Below are positions 1 to 11,069 of a DNA stretch of 64,000 nt, piece after piece. Both the position numbers and the translations under genes were made by a program. Source of the stretch: Symsagittifera roscoffensis (taxonomy: Eukaryota > Xenacoelomorpha > Acoela > Convolutidae); NCBI RefSeq assembly GCF_963678635.1, contig NC_087067.1:34685509-34749508 (forward strand), in the 5' to 3' direction. Positions within the stretch are counted from its first letter, which is position 1, and each line of letters starts with the position of its first letter. A model generated the notes under the pieces. That model did no database searches. It saw only the letters and a list, made by a program, of their open reading frames with translations, and was not told the DNA's origin.

Positions 1-980
1 TCAAACAAAGTTAGAGTGTCAAATGAAGGCTTGTCACAAAAACGATTCTTTCGTCTCCTATTTCACAGATCGTTTGGTCGACAAGACCTCAGGATACTGC
101 GAGACATGGACCATCAGACAGTGACAATTTATCAGTTAAGATCTCCGATTCGAAAAACGAGTCACAAGTCAAATCAAGGATACAAGTCGGAGAATCACTG
201 CAACTAGATTTCATATAACTCAAGAATAAGGATGCTGAGAAACATAGACCCAAAAAAAACCTCAGATTCCAAAGCCAAAAAAAAACAAAAAGGAAAAACG
301 AAAGATGCTTTGAGTCGCTTCGATTATTTTGAGTCGCAGGAAAGTGACGTTCTTTTGAAGTTTGCTACATGCATCAACGGTGTAAAACAGGCAAAATTAA
401 CAGGTAATAAATCAAATGTGTAACTAATCCACGAATTAATCACATCCAATATCCTGATATTCTGTCTATTTGATCATCATTTTCATCTGATATCATGAAA
501 GCTTTTGATGTATTTCCGGATGGAACTGATTCTAATTATTATCGGTAACATAATTTACCGTAATCTATTATACACATTACTCGAATTTGTGATTATAGTT
601 AGGATTGACTTTCTTGCGCGCCAGAGAAAAGATCCTTGTCTATGATTTGAAATTCGAATGCAGAAAGAATTGAAAAAAAAACGAGCATTTGCTGGAATGA
701 GTTTTAGCGAAAACGCGGATGTCACCCTATCAATGCCTTCTGATATGGCGGAGCTTACTGAAAAACACTTTTTTATTTTAATTCTTTGTTTCAATTTCCA
801 AAAACGAACGTCACCTATTCGCCTGGGCTTGGTTTTAGAACGAAAGTAGCTGAGACCCCAATTAGCCAAAATTTTACGAATTTTTTGGCAATAAAAAGAT
901 GCGTTGGCTTGATGGCGAAAAAAACGGGGCAAATTTTCATTTATGATCCAGCGACACCAGTAACCAGAAAAATAATTGGT

Positions 981-1068
981 TAATCATCCACACATTGTGC
1001 TGCTAACTTTTTGGGCAGTAAAAATTCAAGACTTTTTGGATGCTATCGATCTTGGGATTCTTTGCTTG
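981..1068 (+). repeat. dispersed repeat, copy 1 of 2
   Basis: A stretch of about 88 bp recurs in the same orientation at 1505-1592. Shared landmarks are TGCTGCTAA, TTGGGCAGTA, TTTTTGGATGC and ATCTTGGGAT in the same order with small gaps. No coding content. It could be the edge of an old transposon or SINE; two diverged copies cannot decide. Confidence 0.55.
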
Positions 1069-1504
1069 AGGAAAATTAAGGTTTGTTGCCAGCAAAAAAC
1101 GAATGTGAGCTTTACTTTCTGAATAAATCTCTCAAATTCAATGAACACAGATAATTCCTCATAACCACAATCCGAAGCCATATAAATGCATGGCGTGGTA
1201 AATATGCCGTCGATGATAACTACCGAGAAGTATTTAGACATAATATGGCCGAGTCTGCCCAGGAATGTTTTATGACTTGGACTGAACAGGTTGAATTGTT
1301 TACTATTTGTTGTTATGACTGCTTGTTTTTATTTGAGCTCTTAACCGTAATTCGCGTATTCGTTTTTTTTTGTATACAGTAAGTGTTCTGGTCATAAAAT
1401 TATGCCGGTCAAAGTCGCTCATTGGGAGTAAACTAAGTAATTTATTCAAAAGGGAGAAATTATCTATGAAAAAAAATAACTGAGTAAATCCGTCTCAGAC
1501 AAAA

Positions 1505-1592
1505 ATTCATCCAAACGAGGTGCTGCTAAGTTGTTGGGCAGTATAATCTCATGAGTTTTTGGATGCCATCAATCTTGGGATCTCGAGATTCT
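1505..1592 (+). repeat. dispersed repeat, copy 2 of 2
   Basis: Diverged second copy of the repeat at 981-1068, about 520 bp away in direct orientation, with the same ordered landmarks. Confidence 0.55.
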
Positions 1593-1831
1593 TGGTTTAT
1601 CCCAGGAATCTTGGTTTATGCAAAGATTTTGAACAACTACCACTGAATTAAAAGCTAATTTCAAAAACATCAAAAAAATTCTTAAAAAAGTTGCTTATCA
1701 AACTATATGCTCGCAATATGAAAACACTCGAAAAAATCTAATTTAAAATTTTTTTATTGTAATCAAATTGATTGAAATGAAATGATGAATTTAGATGGGT
1801 TTACTTCAGTGTGTTCAATTTGTTCAATTTG

Positions 1832-2045
1832 AAGGAATTGAGAATGACGGCAGGAATTGAGATCAAGTTTGGGTTGACAGAAATTGAAATCGGAATGAGA
1901 TTGATGGCAGGATTGATATCAACTTTGGTTTGACAGTAGTTGAGATCGAAGTTTGGTATGGTTGACAGGAATTGAGGTCATTGTGGGGTTACAGGAATTT
2001 AGATCGAAGTTGATTTGACAGGACTTGAGATTGACAGGTGTTTTA
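1832..2045 (+). repeat. degenerate tandem repeat
   Basis: Variants of a unit built on TTGACAGGAATTGAGATC followed by AAGTTTGG or similar recur about five times, roughly every 35-50 bp. The units are too diverged for an exact period by eye. No coding content. Confidence 0.5.
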
Positions 2046-2882
2046 ACTGGTAGCTGATCAACATTATAATTGAGATTGAACTTTCGGGTGACCAGCTAGT
2101 AAGAAAAAGATGTAAATTGAAACGTTTCTGATATAAATATATATGTAAATGGAATCCTCAAACAAAATGCGGATTTCACCTACAATTTGCAGATCCCTCT
2201 TACAATTGCGGATTCTGCAACAGCTCATTTTAACGATACACATATCTTTTTATTTGTTTGTGAATTCCTCAAACTGTTCTAAAATCCGCAAATACAGCTG
2301 TGGGTTCCGCATATTTGCCTATTTTGGAGCGATTTTGACCGGTACAATATTTTAGGTATTTGCTTGTGGATTTAAAACAGCAGAGAAGATCAAAGAAAAG
2401 TAGCAACTTTAAGCATTCCGCGACAAATGTGATTTTGACCTGTTGCGGATTTCGCATACAATGCACAGAATGCATAGTTTGGCCTCGAAATCAATTTTTG
2501 CAGAGTGGTAATGTATACATTGATACGTTCAGAAGCAATAAAGCGTTTTGAAAGTTCTGATTTTTTTGTGAAATTTAACTCTACCCTGCTCCGCTTCATC
2601 TTTGTGTGAAATTTAAAATCTGTTCTGAAGTACATCTAGACGGAAATGCTATCAAGCTAGCAAAGAAAAATTTGGACTGAAGCCGCAAGAGCAAAACCAT
2701 AGTTTTAAAACGTTTGTCTCAGTTTGCATACGTTCATTTAGAGTAAACCATGGTAATTACGACCAATGTCACGTTAATGAACCATCGTCAAAAGAAGAGT
2801 TGTGCAGCGGTAAGTGAAATGAAAAAACTTGAGAAAAAAACCAGTTGGGCCACAAAAAGGAGCTTTCAACAACAAACTTGAT

Positions 2883-4475
2883 TTTAAACTATTTGGTTGA
2901 CCAACCTCCCATCCCCCCCCCCCAAACAACCACAAACAGGCTTAGAACATTGTTTTTGTGACCGAACGATGCAAAATGAGTCGGGTAGGCCGGTATCTAA
3001 TGAGCTGAAACATTTCACCGCCAAAAGGGAACAATTAAGAAGCAATGTGAATGGTATTAAAATGTAGGCACGCTAAAAAAGAAACATTTCTGTTGTTCTC
3101 AGTTGAACACCAATATATTTTGTAATTTTTATCCGATTTTGTAACGCAAGTAACGGAATTTTTGTGGTCGGGTGGGTTTTTTTTTCTTCAGACAAATTTC
3201 GACTTTTTGACCAGCCATTTTTGACGGAATTTTTTTTTATCGGCCAAAAAGTATTATTGTTCTGAACTTAAATTTGAAAAATTATTTCACCGGTGGTTAC
3301 CCGGGTTGACTTCCATAAAAAATGCTTGGCATACAGTTTCATAAATGAACTCTAGGGGAAATGCGTAGCATGCTGAAGTCATTTTCTGCGAAGTCAAGTC
3401 GTACTCTAAATCCTTTTTGAGTCGTGATTGTGGGCGGCATGTCAGTTGTGTTTAGCCATTCTGTAACTTGAGTGTGATGGGGTCGTCTAGTCTTTGGATG
3501 CTCGTCTTTGTGGCTGTGTGTGATCTATGTACTGCATATAATGATTTACTTTTTTATAAATTTATATTAATTCAATTTTTTTAGTTATGTTTTTGGTTAA
3601 TTGTTTTCGAAAAAGCGTTTTAGTTTTAGTTCATTTATTTTTAAGAGTTACTCACCCTTGAGTACCTCTTGTCAAAAATGTTGTGTGATCACAAAGCGTG
3701 GATGTAGCACGGTGGGTTAGGCCGGCTATAGAGCATGCTCAGGACGTCCTCTCTGGTGGGTTAGGCCAGGAGTGGGAGTTTGATTTCATGCTGGTTTTTA
3801 AGGGGTCCTGTTTGTGCTAACGTTTTATGTTATATTAATTCTGGTTTTTCTTTTGTTACTTTGGTTGTGTCCTTTTCTCAAAAATCGAATTGCTTTTGGT
3901 TTGGGTTTGTCCTACGGTTTTTTGGTGTTTTATTATTTCTTTTTTAGACTTGGCAATAGTCTTCAAAAGAATAAATTATCCAGTGTTAAGCTAGTTTAAT
4001 CCGGTTTGGGTCCCGTAGGTGTTCTTTTCTTAGTCATGCCGTTAGTTTGTGGTTTATGGAGTTTAGTTAGCTGCGTTGGTTAGTTTGGTGATTATTTAAA
4101 TCCATTCCAACCGGGTTAAAGGAAAGTTGGAAACATGTTATCGCTTGTTTGAGTTGTTGTTAGTGAAAACTTAAAACTTGAATTCATGATTTTAAATAAT
4201 TCTTCGTGGGCGAGTTGTGCGATTGTGGATAGAATTCTTGTGCGGGTCAACAGAAGATATATAAAAGGTTCGTACTGCATTTCTCTGTATAAATTTACTA
4301 CTTTATGATTAAATTTTACTACTTTGTGGGAGTCTGAAATTATGAATTGATTATCATCGTATCTAATTTAACTACATTTAGGAAAATAAATTATAGATGA
4401 ATTCATTATTTTGAATTTGAATTTTACTGCATCATTTAGTGCTGTAAGTTCAGTAGAGTTTATTATGAAAAAAGA
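2883..4475 (-). other. 3' noncoding tail of LTR element, copy M2
   Basis: About 1.6 kb without a credible gene, matching 7452-9070 and, in reverse complement, 50990-52206. Being kept in three copies shows that it belongs to the element. It holds the GC-rich motif at 3711-3767 and a TACCCGGGTTGAC sequence at 3298-3310 that matches the terminal inverted repeat of the small element at 57101-58022. Confidence 0.6.
3711..3767 (-). promoter_or_regulatory. GC-rich palindrome block in 3' tail
   Basis: Two copies of GGTGGGTTAGGCC (3711-3723 and 3755-3767), 44 bp apart, flank two adjacent perfect 10-bp palindromes, GAGCATGCTC (3731-3740) and AGGACGTCCT (3741-3750). The block stands out as GC-rich in an AT-rich tail and recurs at 8287-8343 and, decayed, at about 51790-51860. 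The function is unknown; it may be an RNA structure or a protein-binding site. Confidence 0.55.
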
Positions 4476-4479
4476 GTGT

Positions 4480-5460
4480 TTGTTTAGTTCTCAACATTAT
4501 GTCGTGTGAACAGTGCAAATCACGTTCTTTTGGTGTGAGGAAATGAAAGGTTGGTGAAAATGTTTAAAATTTTTCGTGAAATGATTTGTATGCTTGAATG
4601 TCTGATAATGCTTCTAAAATAATGTGATCATGCTTTTTATCTAGTATGCTAAGTGTGAATAAGTAGGGTGTTTTGATAAAAAAATTTTCTGTTAATTTTG
4701 GGTTTGCATATTGATCGTCGTCAAAAAATTGGTCTTGGTAGGGTTTATTTGAAGGTAATTTGTAGTATTGGTGTGGTCTGGATGGTTAACGTATTCTCGA
4801 GTGGTTCCGGGTTTGGATGGGAACGGGTGATTTGGGAATTTACGTTTAAAGGTTCTATAAGCCCGGTTAGTACTGGTTGATGTTTCTGTTGATGTGGATG
4901 GTTGAGCTAGTGATGGAGTATAGTCTGAAATTGGTGTAGGTGTTGGTGGCTTTGATGATGTTTTTGTTAATGATAGTTGTTGAATAGTGAGAGTGTGGGG
5001 AGATAGTAACTGTTGTTGGAGTGTTATAAAATTATCTAATTTTTCAGAAATTTTTATATTATCTGGGGAATTGTTGATTGATCCTTCATAATTAAATGGG
5101 GAATAGGTTGGGGTCACTTGAGAAGGATTGTAGGGAGATGTACATTGGTTTTGAGGTTGAATAGGTCGAAAGGGCGTTTTAATAAGGTTGAAGAATTGGT
5201 CTGTGTATGGGTAGAAGTGGCTGGTTCGGAATCTACGAATTCATCGGAGTTTCTACATCGGAGTTATTGAATTGTGATATTGTCTGAAAAACTGTGATGT
5301 TTGAGTTAGTATCAGAATTCATGCCTGATGATGTATTAGTTTGTGGTGAATCAGGTGGCGCGAAAGCAAAAAGTGGGATAATATGGATAGGATTTTGGAG
5401 GTTAGCAGGGTTTGATCGATGGAGTGATCCAATTTGTCAGCTCAACGTGGGCTGAAAAAA
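4480..5460 (-). pseudogene. ORF Y fragment, copy M2
   Basis: Diverged copy of ORF Y, the gene of unknown function that follows env in this family (see 9190-10990). The longest open stretch, 5117-4692, is Ser/Thr/Pro-rich and carries the conserved segment ending in a basic FKRKFPNHPFPSKPGTTREY motif, seen also in copies M and P. The N-terminal third is frameshifted, and an internal deletion of about 330 bp near 4735 removes the middle. It is not translatable as one protein. Confidence 0.65.
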
Positions 5461-7440
5461 TGATTATTTTGAGATTGAAAAGTAGTAGTATGGGGCTGCT
5501 CAGTGATTTGTTCATATGTGTCGTCATTTTGGGGGTGTTGTGTTACTAAATGTTGAATGGGGCTCTGCATGTGGCTTGGTCTTAGGTTTGGGGGGTTTGT
5601 GATTGATAAGTTTCGAAATTCTCGTGAAACTAATGAAAATGGATGGTTATGATGTAGATTTGGTAAACGTGGTGCTGTAGGTAATGTATTTGTATTATTA
5701 TTTGATTCGTCGTATGTGTTCGAGTTTGTTGATAGTTTTGTTTTGTATTCTTTGATTTGTGCATCTAAGAGTATTTTATTTATTGATGATGAAAATATTC
5801 CAAAAAATCCTGCAAATATTATGCGTGCTACGCTTGCTTGTCGGTTTACTTGTGTGTGTGTGTTTTGCGCATGTGTTATAGATTCCTTTTAGTAATGAGA
5901 AAAGAAATCCAATAAGGTTAAACATAGCGTATAAGGTAGTCAATCTTTCTAAGATGTAATATGGCCATCCTAGAAAGGCAAGGATTTCGTTTTTTAAGGT
6001 TACGAAGCTAAAAATATTTATTGGTGAGATATCTTGTGGTCTATGTTTTTCGCCGTTTAAGTATGTGTAATCTTTAGTATATCTTTAAAATATCCGCTGC
6101 AGTCTCGTGTATAGATGTCTGAAAATTCTGCGGTTTCTGCAAGTTTTCTAAATTTTTGGTCTATCGATTGTCGTTGTATGGTGTCCATTTGTGTTATTAG
6201 TTCCAGAAATTGTTGTGTACGAATGTGATGTTGTATATCTGATTTAGAATATATTCCGATCGGTTGTAGATAGATATTGGGATTACGAGCAACAGCTCGA
6301 ATACTTTCGGGTGAAAACTTTTTCAATGGTTGCATTAATGTTGGGTATGGTGTGTGTAGATAGTATTTTTCTCGTCAGGGCTTAACTGTACGACGTTGTG
6401 GCTATTTTCTGATCCACATGGGACGCGGTATCCCAAAAACATGTTCGTCTTGAAAGTGTATCGACAAAATGAACTTTATTTTTATACAATATCGGGATTC
6501 GTTTGTAACAACATTTATTTTCAAAAACATATAATGGTGATACTTTTTTGGTGCAAGTATAAAATCATAATACATTTCCTTCATAGCCAAAGAAGTTTGA
6601 TCTATTTCCGGATAATAAACATCCTGCGTAGGGTATTTTTAGAACTGCTAATGCGAGTGATTGTAAAATCTGAGTTCTTTCTAATTCACATAGTTGATGT
6701 AGTGTTTCTAATTTGGAAAGTGACATTTCTTGAAAAATTCTACTAAGTGTGTAGTCTAATTTCATATCTAAGTGGATGTCATAGTGTATTGCGCCAAAAT
6801 ATGTATCATTCGACAGTGATAATTCTTGCAATTGTGTGCTTTCAGTGTCGTGTGGTTTTACCTTTCCACCAAGGTTTCCTGTGTTTTTCAGAAGATTTAC
6901 TGGGATGTATGATTTTCCTTCGTTGAGAAGTTGATGTGTTGCATGGGGATTATATTTTAGATTTCCAGTGGTCATATCGAAAACTTCGTCGTATTCGACA
7001 AGTATTTCGGAAAATTGTGTTTTGTAGAGTGGATTTTTCTACTTACATGCAAATTCTGTTTCATGATAGATTTGGAAACGTCTTAATTTATTTTCTAAAT
7101 TGTGAGTGTTCCTGAATTTAAAACTAATGTGTTTTATTTGTCTAGGGTTGACATTGTCAAATGGGATGGATTCAATGAAATGTTTTTCAAGGAATTTAAT
7201 CATTCGAGCGTGGATTTTTGCTACTTGAAATGTTGTACGAAAGTCTTCGGGAAACCAAACAATTGTTGTTTATATTCTTGTTTTAGGGTCACAATAGACT
7301 TGGTCATTTTTGCAAGGTAGTCTGATTCCTTGATAAATTATAGTGTTATCTTTTAAATCTCGTGTGAGTTGTATTTTTTCGATTTGTATTTTCCAGTCAA
7401 AAAAACATTATTTCTTGGTATCTTTTACTTTTCGCATCTG
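5461..7440 (-). pseudogene. env-like gene fragment, copy M2
   Basis: Decayed copy of the 3' two-thirds of the env-like gene found at 11070-13340. Recognisable open pieces are 6975-6565 and 6335-6057; the second holds the conserved SPESIRA(V/I)ARNPN motif. A long hydrophobic stretch near 5885-5990, in the position of the predicted membrane anchor of copy M, is preserved as sequence but lies in a broken frame. The upstream end at 7440 is an abrupt junction to the tail of copy M, so the N-terminal part was never present here. Confidence 0.65.
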
Positions 7441-7451
7441 CTTTGCCTGAT

Positions 7452-9189
7452 TTTAACGTGATTTTAAACTATGTGGTTGACTAACCTGCTCCGCACCCAA
7501 ACAACCACAAACAGGCTTAGAACATTGTTTTTTCTGACCGAACGATGCAAAATGAGTCGGGTAGGCCGGTATCTGAGGAGCTGAAACATTTCACCGCCAA
7601 AAGGGAACAATTAAAAAGCATGTGAATGGTATTTAAAATGTAGGCATGCTAAAAAAGAAACATTTCTGTTTTTCTCAGTTGAACACCAATAAATTTTTTA
7701 AATTTTTATCCGACTTTTGTAAAGAAAAAAAACGGAAAATTTGTGGTCTTGTTGATTTTTTTTTCTTCAGACAAGTTTCGACTTTTTAACCAGCCATTTT
7801 TGACGGAATTTTTTTTATCGGCCAAAAAGTATTATTGTTCTGAGCTTAAATTTGAAAATTTATTTCACCGGTGGTTACCGTGGTTGACTTCCTAAAAGAA
7901 AAATGCTTGTCATACAGTTTCATATATGAACTATAGGGGAAAACGCATAGCATACTGAAGTCCTTTCTACGAAGTCAATCGTACTCTAAATCCTTTTTGA
8001 GTCGTGATTGTGGGCGGCATGTCGGTTGTGTTTAGCCATTCTGTAAGTTGAGAGTGAGGGTCGGCTAGTCTTTGGATGCTCGTATTTGTAGTTGTGTGTG
8101 ATCTATGTACTGCATATTATGATTTACATTTTATACAAATATGTGAATTCAATTTTTTACTTATGTTTTTGATTAATTGTTTTCGCAAAAGCGTTTTAGT
8201 TTTGTTTCATTTATTTTTAAGAGTTACTCAAGCTTGGGAACCTCTTGTCAAAAATATACTGTGGTCACAAAGCGTGGATGTAGCACGGTGGGTTAGGCCG
8301 GCTATAGAGCATGCTCAGGACGTCCTCTCTGCTGGGTTAGGCCAGGAGTGGGAGTATGATTTCATGCTGGTTTTTTAAGGGGACCTGTTTTTTGCTAACG
8401 TTTTATGTTATATTATTTTTGGTTTTTCTTTTGTTACTTTGGTTGTGTCCTTTTCTCAAAATCAAATTGTTTTTGGTTTGAGTTTGTCTTACGACTTTTT
8501 GGTGTTTTATGATTTCTTTTTTAGAGTTGGTAATAGTCTTCGAAAGATCAAATTATCCAGCTTTAAGCTGGTTTAATCCGGTTTGGGTCCCGTAGGTGTT
8601 CTTATCTTAGTCATGCTATTAGTTTGTCTTTTATGGTGTTTAGTTAGCTGCGTTGGTTAGTTTGGTTATTATAAAAAATCCATTCCAACCTGTTTAAGGG
8701 AAAGTTGGAAAATTTTTTATCGCTTGTTTGAGTTGTTGTTAGTGAGAACCTAAAAGTTGAATTCATTATTTTACACAATTCTTCGTGGGCGAGTTGTGCG
8801 ATTGTGGATAGAATTTTTGTGCGGGTGAACAGAAGATATGTAAAAGGTTATTACTGCATTTCTCTGTATAAATTTACTACTTTAAGATTAAATTTTACTT
8901 CTTTGTGGGGGTCTGAAATTATGAATTGATTATCATCGTATTCAATTTAACTACATTTATGGAAATAATTTATAGATGAATTCATTACTTTGAATTTGAA
9001 TTTTACTGCATCGTTTAGTGATGTAGGTTTAGTAGAGTTTATTATGAAAAAAGAGTTTGAGTTTTTATTTGTTTTTTCTTGTTGTAGGTGATGGTGGTGT
9101 GAAGACTAAAAAAATGTAAATTACTTATAAAGAATGGTTTGTTTTATTTTAAAATAGGTAATTTTAAAATATTAAATTCATACTCGCCT
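7452..9189 (-). other. 3' noncoding tail of copy M
   Basis: Matches 2883-4475 and the reverse complement of 50990-52206. The only open frames are short and unsupported. It contains the GC-rich palindrome block at 8287-8343. Compared with M2 it keeps the stretch 9060-9189 next to the end of ORF Y. Confidence 0.6.
8287..8343 (-). promoter_or_regulatory. GC-rich palindrome block, copy M
   Basis: Second copy of the block at 3711-3767: GGTGGGTTAGGCC at 8287-8299 and a one-mismatch version at 8331-8343, flanking the same adjacent palindromes GAGCATGCTC (8307-8316) and AGGACGTCCT (8317-8326). Palindromes and spacing are unchanged although the surrounding tail has diverged. Confidence 0.55.
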
Positions 9190-10990
9190 TAGTCGTCGGG
9201 AAACAAGCCATGAAGGAAAACATCGTGAATAGCATCTGATGTGGTTAGTAACTTTGCTAGTATGCGTATGATGTTTTTTGGTTTGGAGCAGTGGCCAAAG
9301 CAATTGAAGTGCTTTTATGATTTTTAGTTCTTCGGTGCCTACTGCAAATTCGTGAGGTGTGTTCTGAATTAGATTATAAGTTTTGTCGTTATATTTATTG
9401 TTGTGGATGAATTCTAAAATGGGTACTTCTATAGGTTGAATATATTCATGCAGGACTATTAGGGGTCAGGATTCTTCTTCGTTGAAGGTCTTCGTGAGGG
9501 TTCAAAAAATATACATCTGGATGATTGGGTCATAATTCTGGTGGATGCCTTGAAGATTAGTATTTTTAATACAAAACGTGAAATTTAGCAAAAACGGTGA
9601 GGTGTATTTAGAATTGATGAATTGAAATCTGTGGTGGGGTAGTCGTGATGGTGTGTGTAAATTAAAATGATTCTGGATAAAACGATAATAAGTGTAGGTG
9701 TGTGTTTGTTTAGTTCTCAACATTATGTCGTGTGAACAGTGCAAATCACGTTCTTTTGGTGTGAGGAAATGAAAGGTTAGTGAAAATGTTTGAAATTTTT
9801 CGTGAAACGATTCGTATGCTTGAATGTCTGATAATGCTTCTGAAATAATGTGATCATGCTTTTTATCTAGTAAGCTAAGTGTTAATAAGTAGGGTGTTTT
9901 GACGAAAATTTTTTCAGTTAATTGTTGGTTTGCATATTCATCATCGTCAAAAAATTGATCTTAATCAGATCTGATGATGTTATGATCATAATATTCAATT
10001 GAATAGTCGTTAGCTCGGGGTACAGTGATTGTTTTTAGTAGCTTTTTATATCCTACGTATGTAAATTGTCGGGGTGTTAGTGTCGTGGTTAGTCTATATA
10101 ATTCGTTCTTATTTCTTTCAACATATTTTGTGGTGTTAAGGAGTGGTAGCGTAAGGGGTTAGTAAAAATTGTAATAAGCTGTCCAATGAAGTGTGGGTAT
10201 TAACACATATTCATCTACAAAATGATGTGGTTTGGGGTTAGGGTCGGATTGATTTAATGTATATTGGGGAAATAAAGGTAAAGGTTATTTGAAGGTAATT
10301 TGTAGTATTGGTGTGGTCTGGATGGTTAACGTATTCTCGGGTGGTTCCGGGTTTGGATGGGAACGGGTGATTTGGGAAATTACGTTTAAAGGTTCTATAA
10401 GCCCGGTTAGTACTGGTTGATGTTTCTGTTGATGTGGATGGTTGAACTAGTGATGGAGTATAGTCTGAAGTTGGTGTAGGTGTTGGTGGATTTGATGATG
10501 TTATTGTTAAAGATAGTTGGTGAAAAGTGAGAGTGTGGGGAGATAGTAACTGTTGTTGGAGTGTTACAAAATTATCTAGTTCTTCAGAAATTTGAATAAT
10601 ATCTGGGGAATTGTTGATTGATCGTTCATAATTAAACGGGGAATAGGTTGGGGTCACTTGAGAATGAGTGTAGGGAGATGTACATTGGTTTTGAGGTTGA
10701 ATAGGTTGAAATGGGTGTTGAGAAGGTTGAAGAGTTGATCTGGGTATGGGTAGAAGGGGATGGTTCGGAATCTGCGAATTCATCGGAGTTTCTACATCGG
10801 AGTTATTGAATTGTGTTATTGTCTGAAAAACTGTGATATTTGAGTTAGTATCAGAATTCATGCCTGATGATGTATTAGTTTGTGGTGAATCAGGTGGCGG
10901 GAAACCAAAAAGTGGGATAATATGGATTGGATTTTGGAGGTTGGCAGGGTTGCAGTTTGATCGATGGAGTGATCCAATTTGTCTGCTCAT
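9190..10990 (-). pseudogene. ORF Y: unknown gene downstream of env, copy M
   Basis: I do not recognise this protein. The open part is 11065-10238; the ATG at 10990 (MSRQIGSLHRS) is preferred because copy P matches from exactly this point (there the codon is TTG). The first 220 residues are rich in Pro, Ser, Thr, Gln and Asn and look disordered, ending in a basic segment (FKRNFPNHPFPSKPGT). The second half, in a shifted frame, reappears at 9744-9502 and runs to about 9190. It matches the well-preserved P segment at 50127-50564 (LHCSHDIMLRTKQTHTYTYY in both). The full product would be near 600 residues. No signal peptide or membrane segment is evident. It is broken by at least two frameshifts. 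Confidence 0.65.
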
Positions 10991-11069
10991 CGTGGGATGG
11001 AAAGAAAATGATTTTTTTTTTAGATTGAAAAGTGGTAGTATGGGGCTGTTGAATGATTTGCTCATTGGG

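Larger units (their letters stand above)
1..2882. other. AT-rich flank, no gene recognised
   Basis: All open frames here are short (125 codons at most), are not supported by any motif, and overlap each other on both strands. I see only a pair of related short repeats (981-1068 and 1505-1592), a degenerate tandem stretch (1832-2045), and a run of C at about 2915-2924. The right edge at 2883 is set by the start of sequence shared with 7452 onward. Confidence 0.5.
2883..7451 (-). mobile_element. truncated 3' copy of the LTR element (copy M2)
   Basis: This block repeats the 3' third of copy M (7452 to about 12970) in the same orientation: env fragment, ORF Y fragment and 3' tail. Relative to M it lacks about 640 bp between 4478 and 4479 (M 9060-9690) and about 330 bp near 4735 (M 9960-10285). 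Both M and M2 tails end at the same sequence, TGATTTTAAACTA (2883 and 7452), so M2 abuts the end of M directly. At 7440 the env sequence stops abruptly at the tail end of M. No gag, pol or LTR is present. The arrangement suggests a tandem duplication or unequal exchange within a pair of elements. Confidence 0.75.

Noticed and set aside
555-932. 125-codon minus-strand frame
   Set aside because: No motif, overlapping frames on the other strand, and no second copy to compare.
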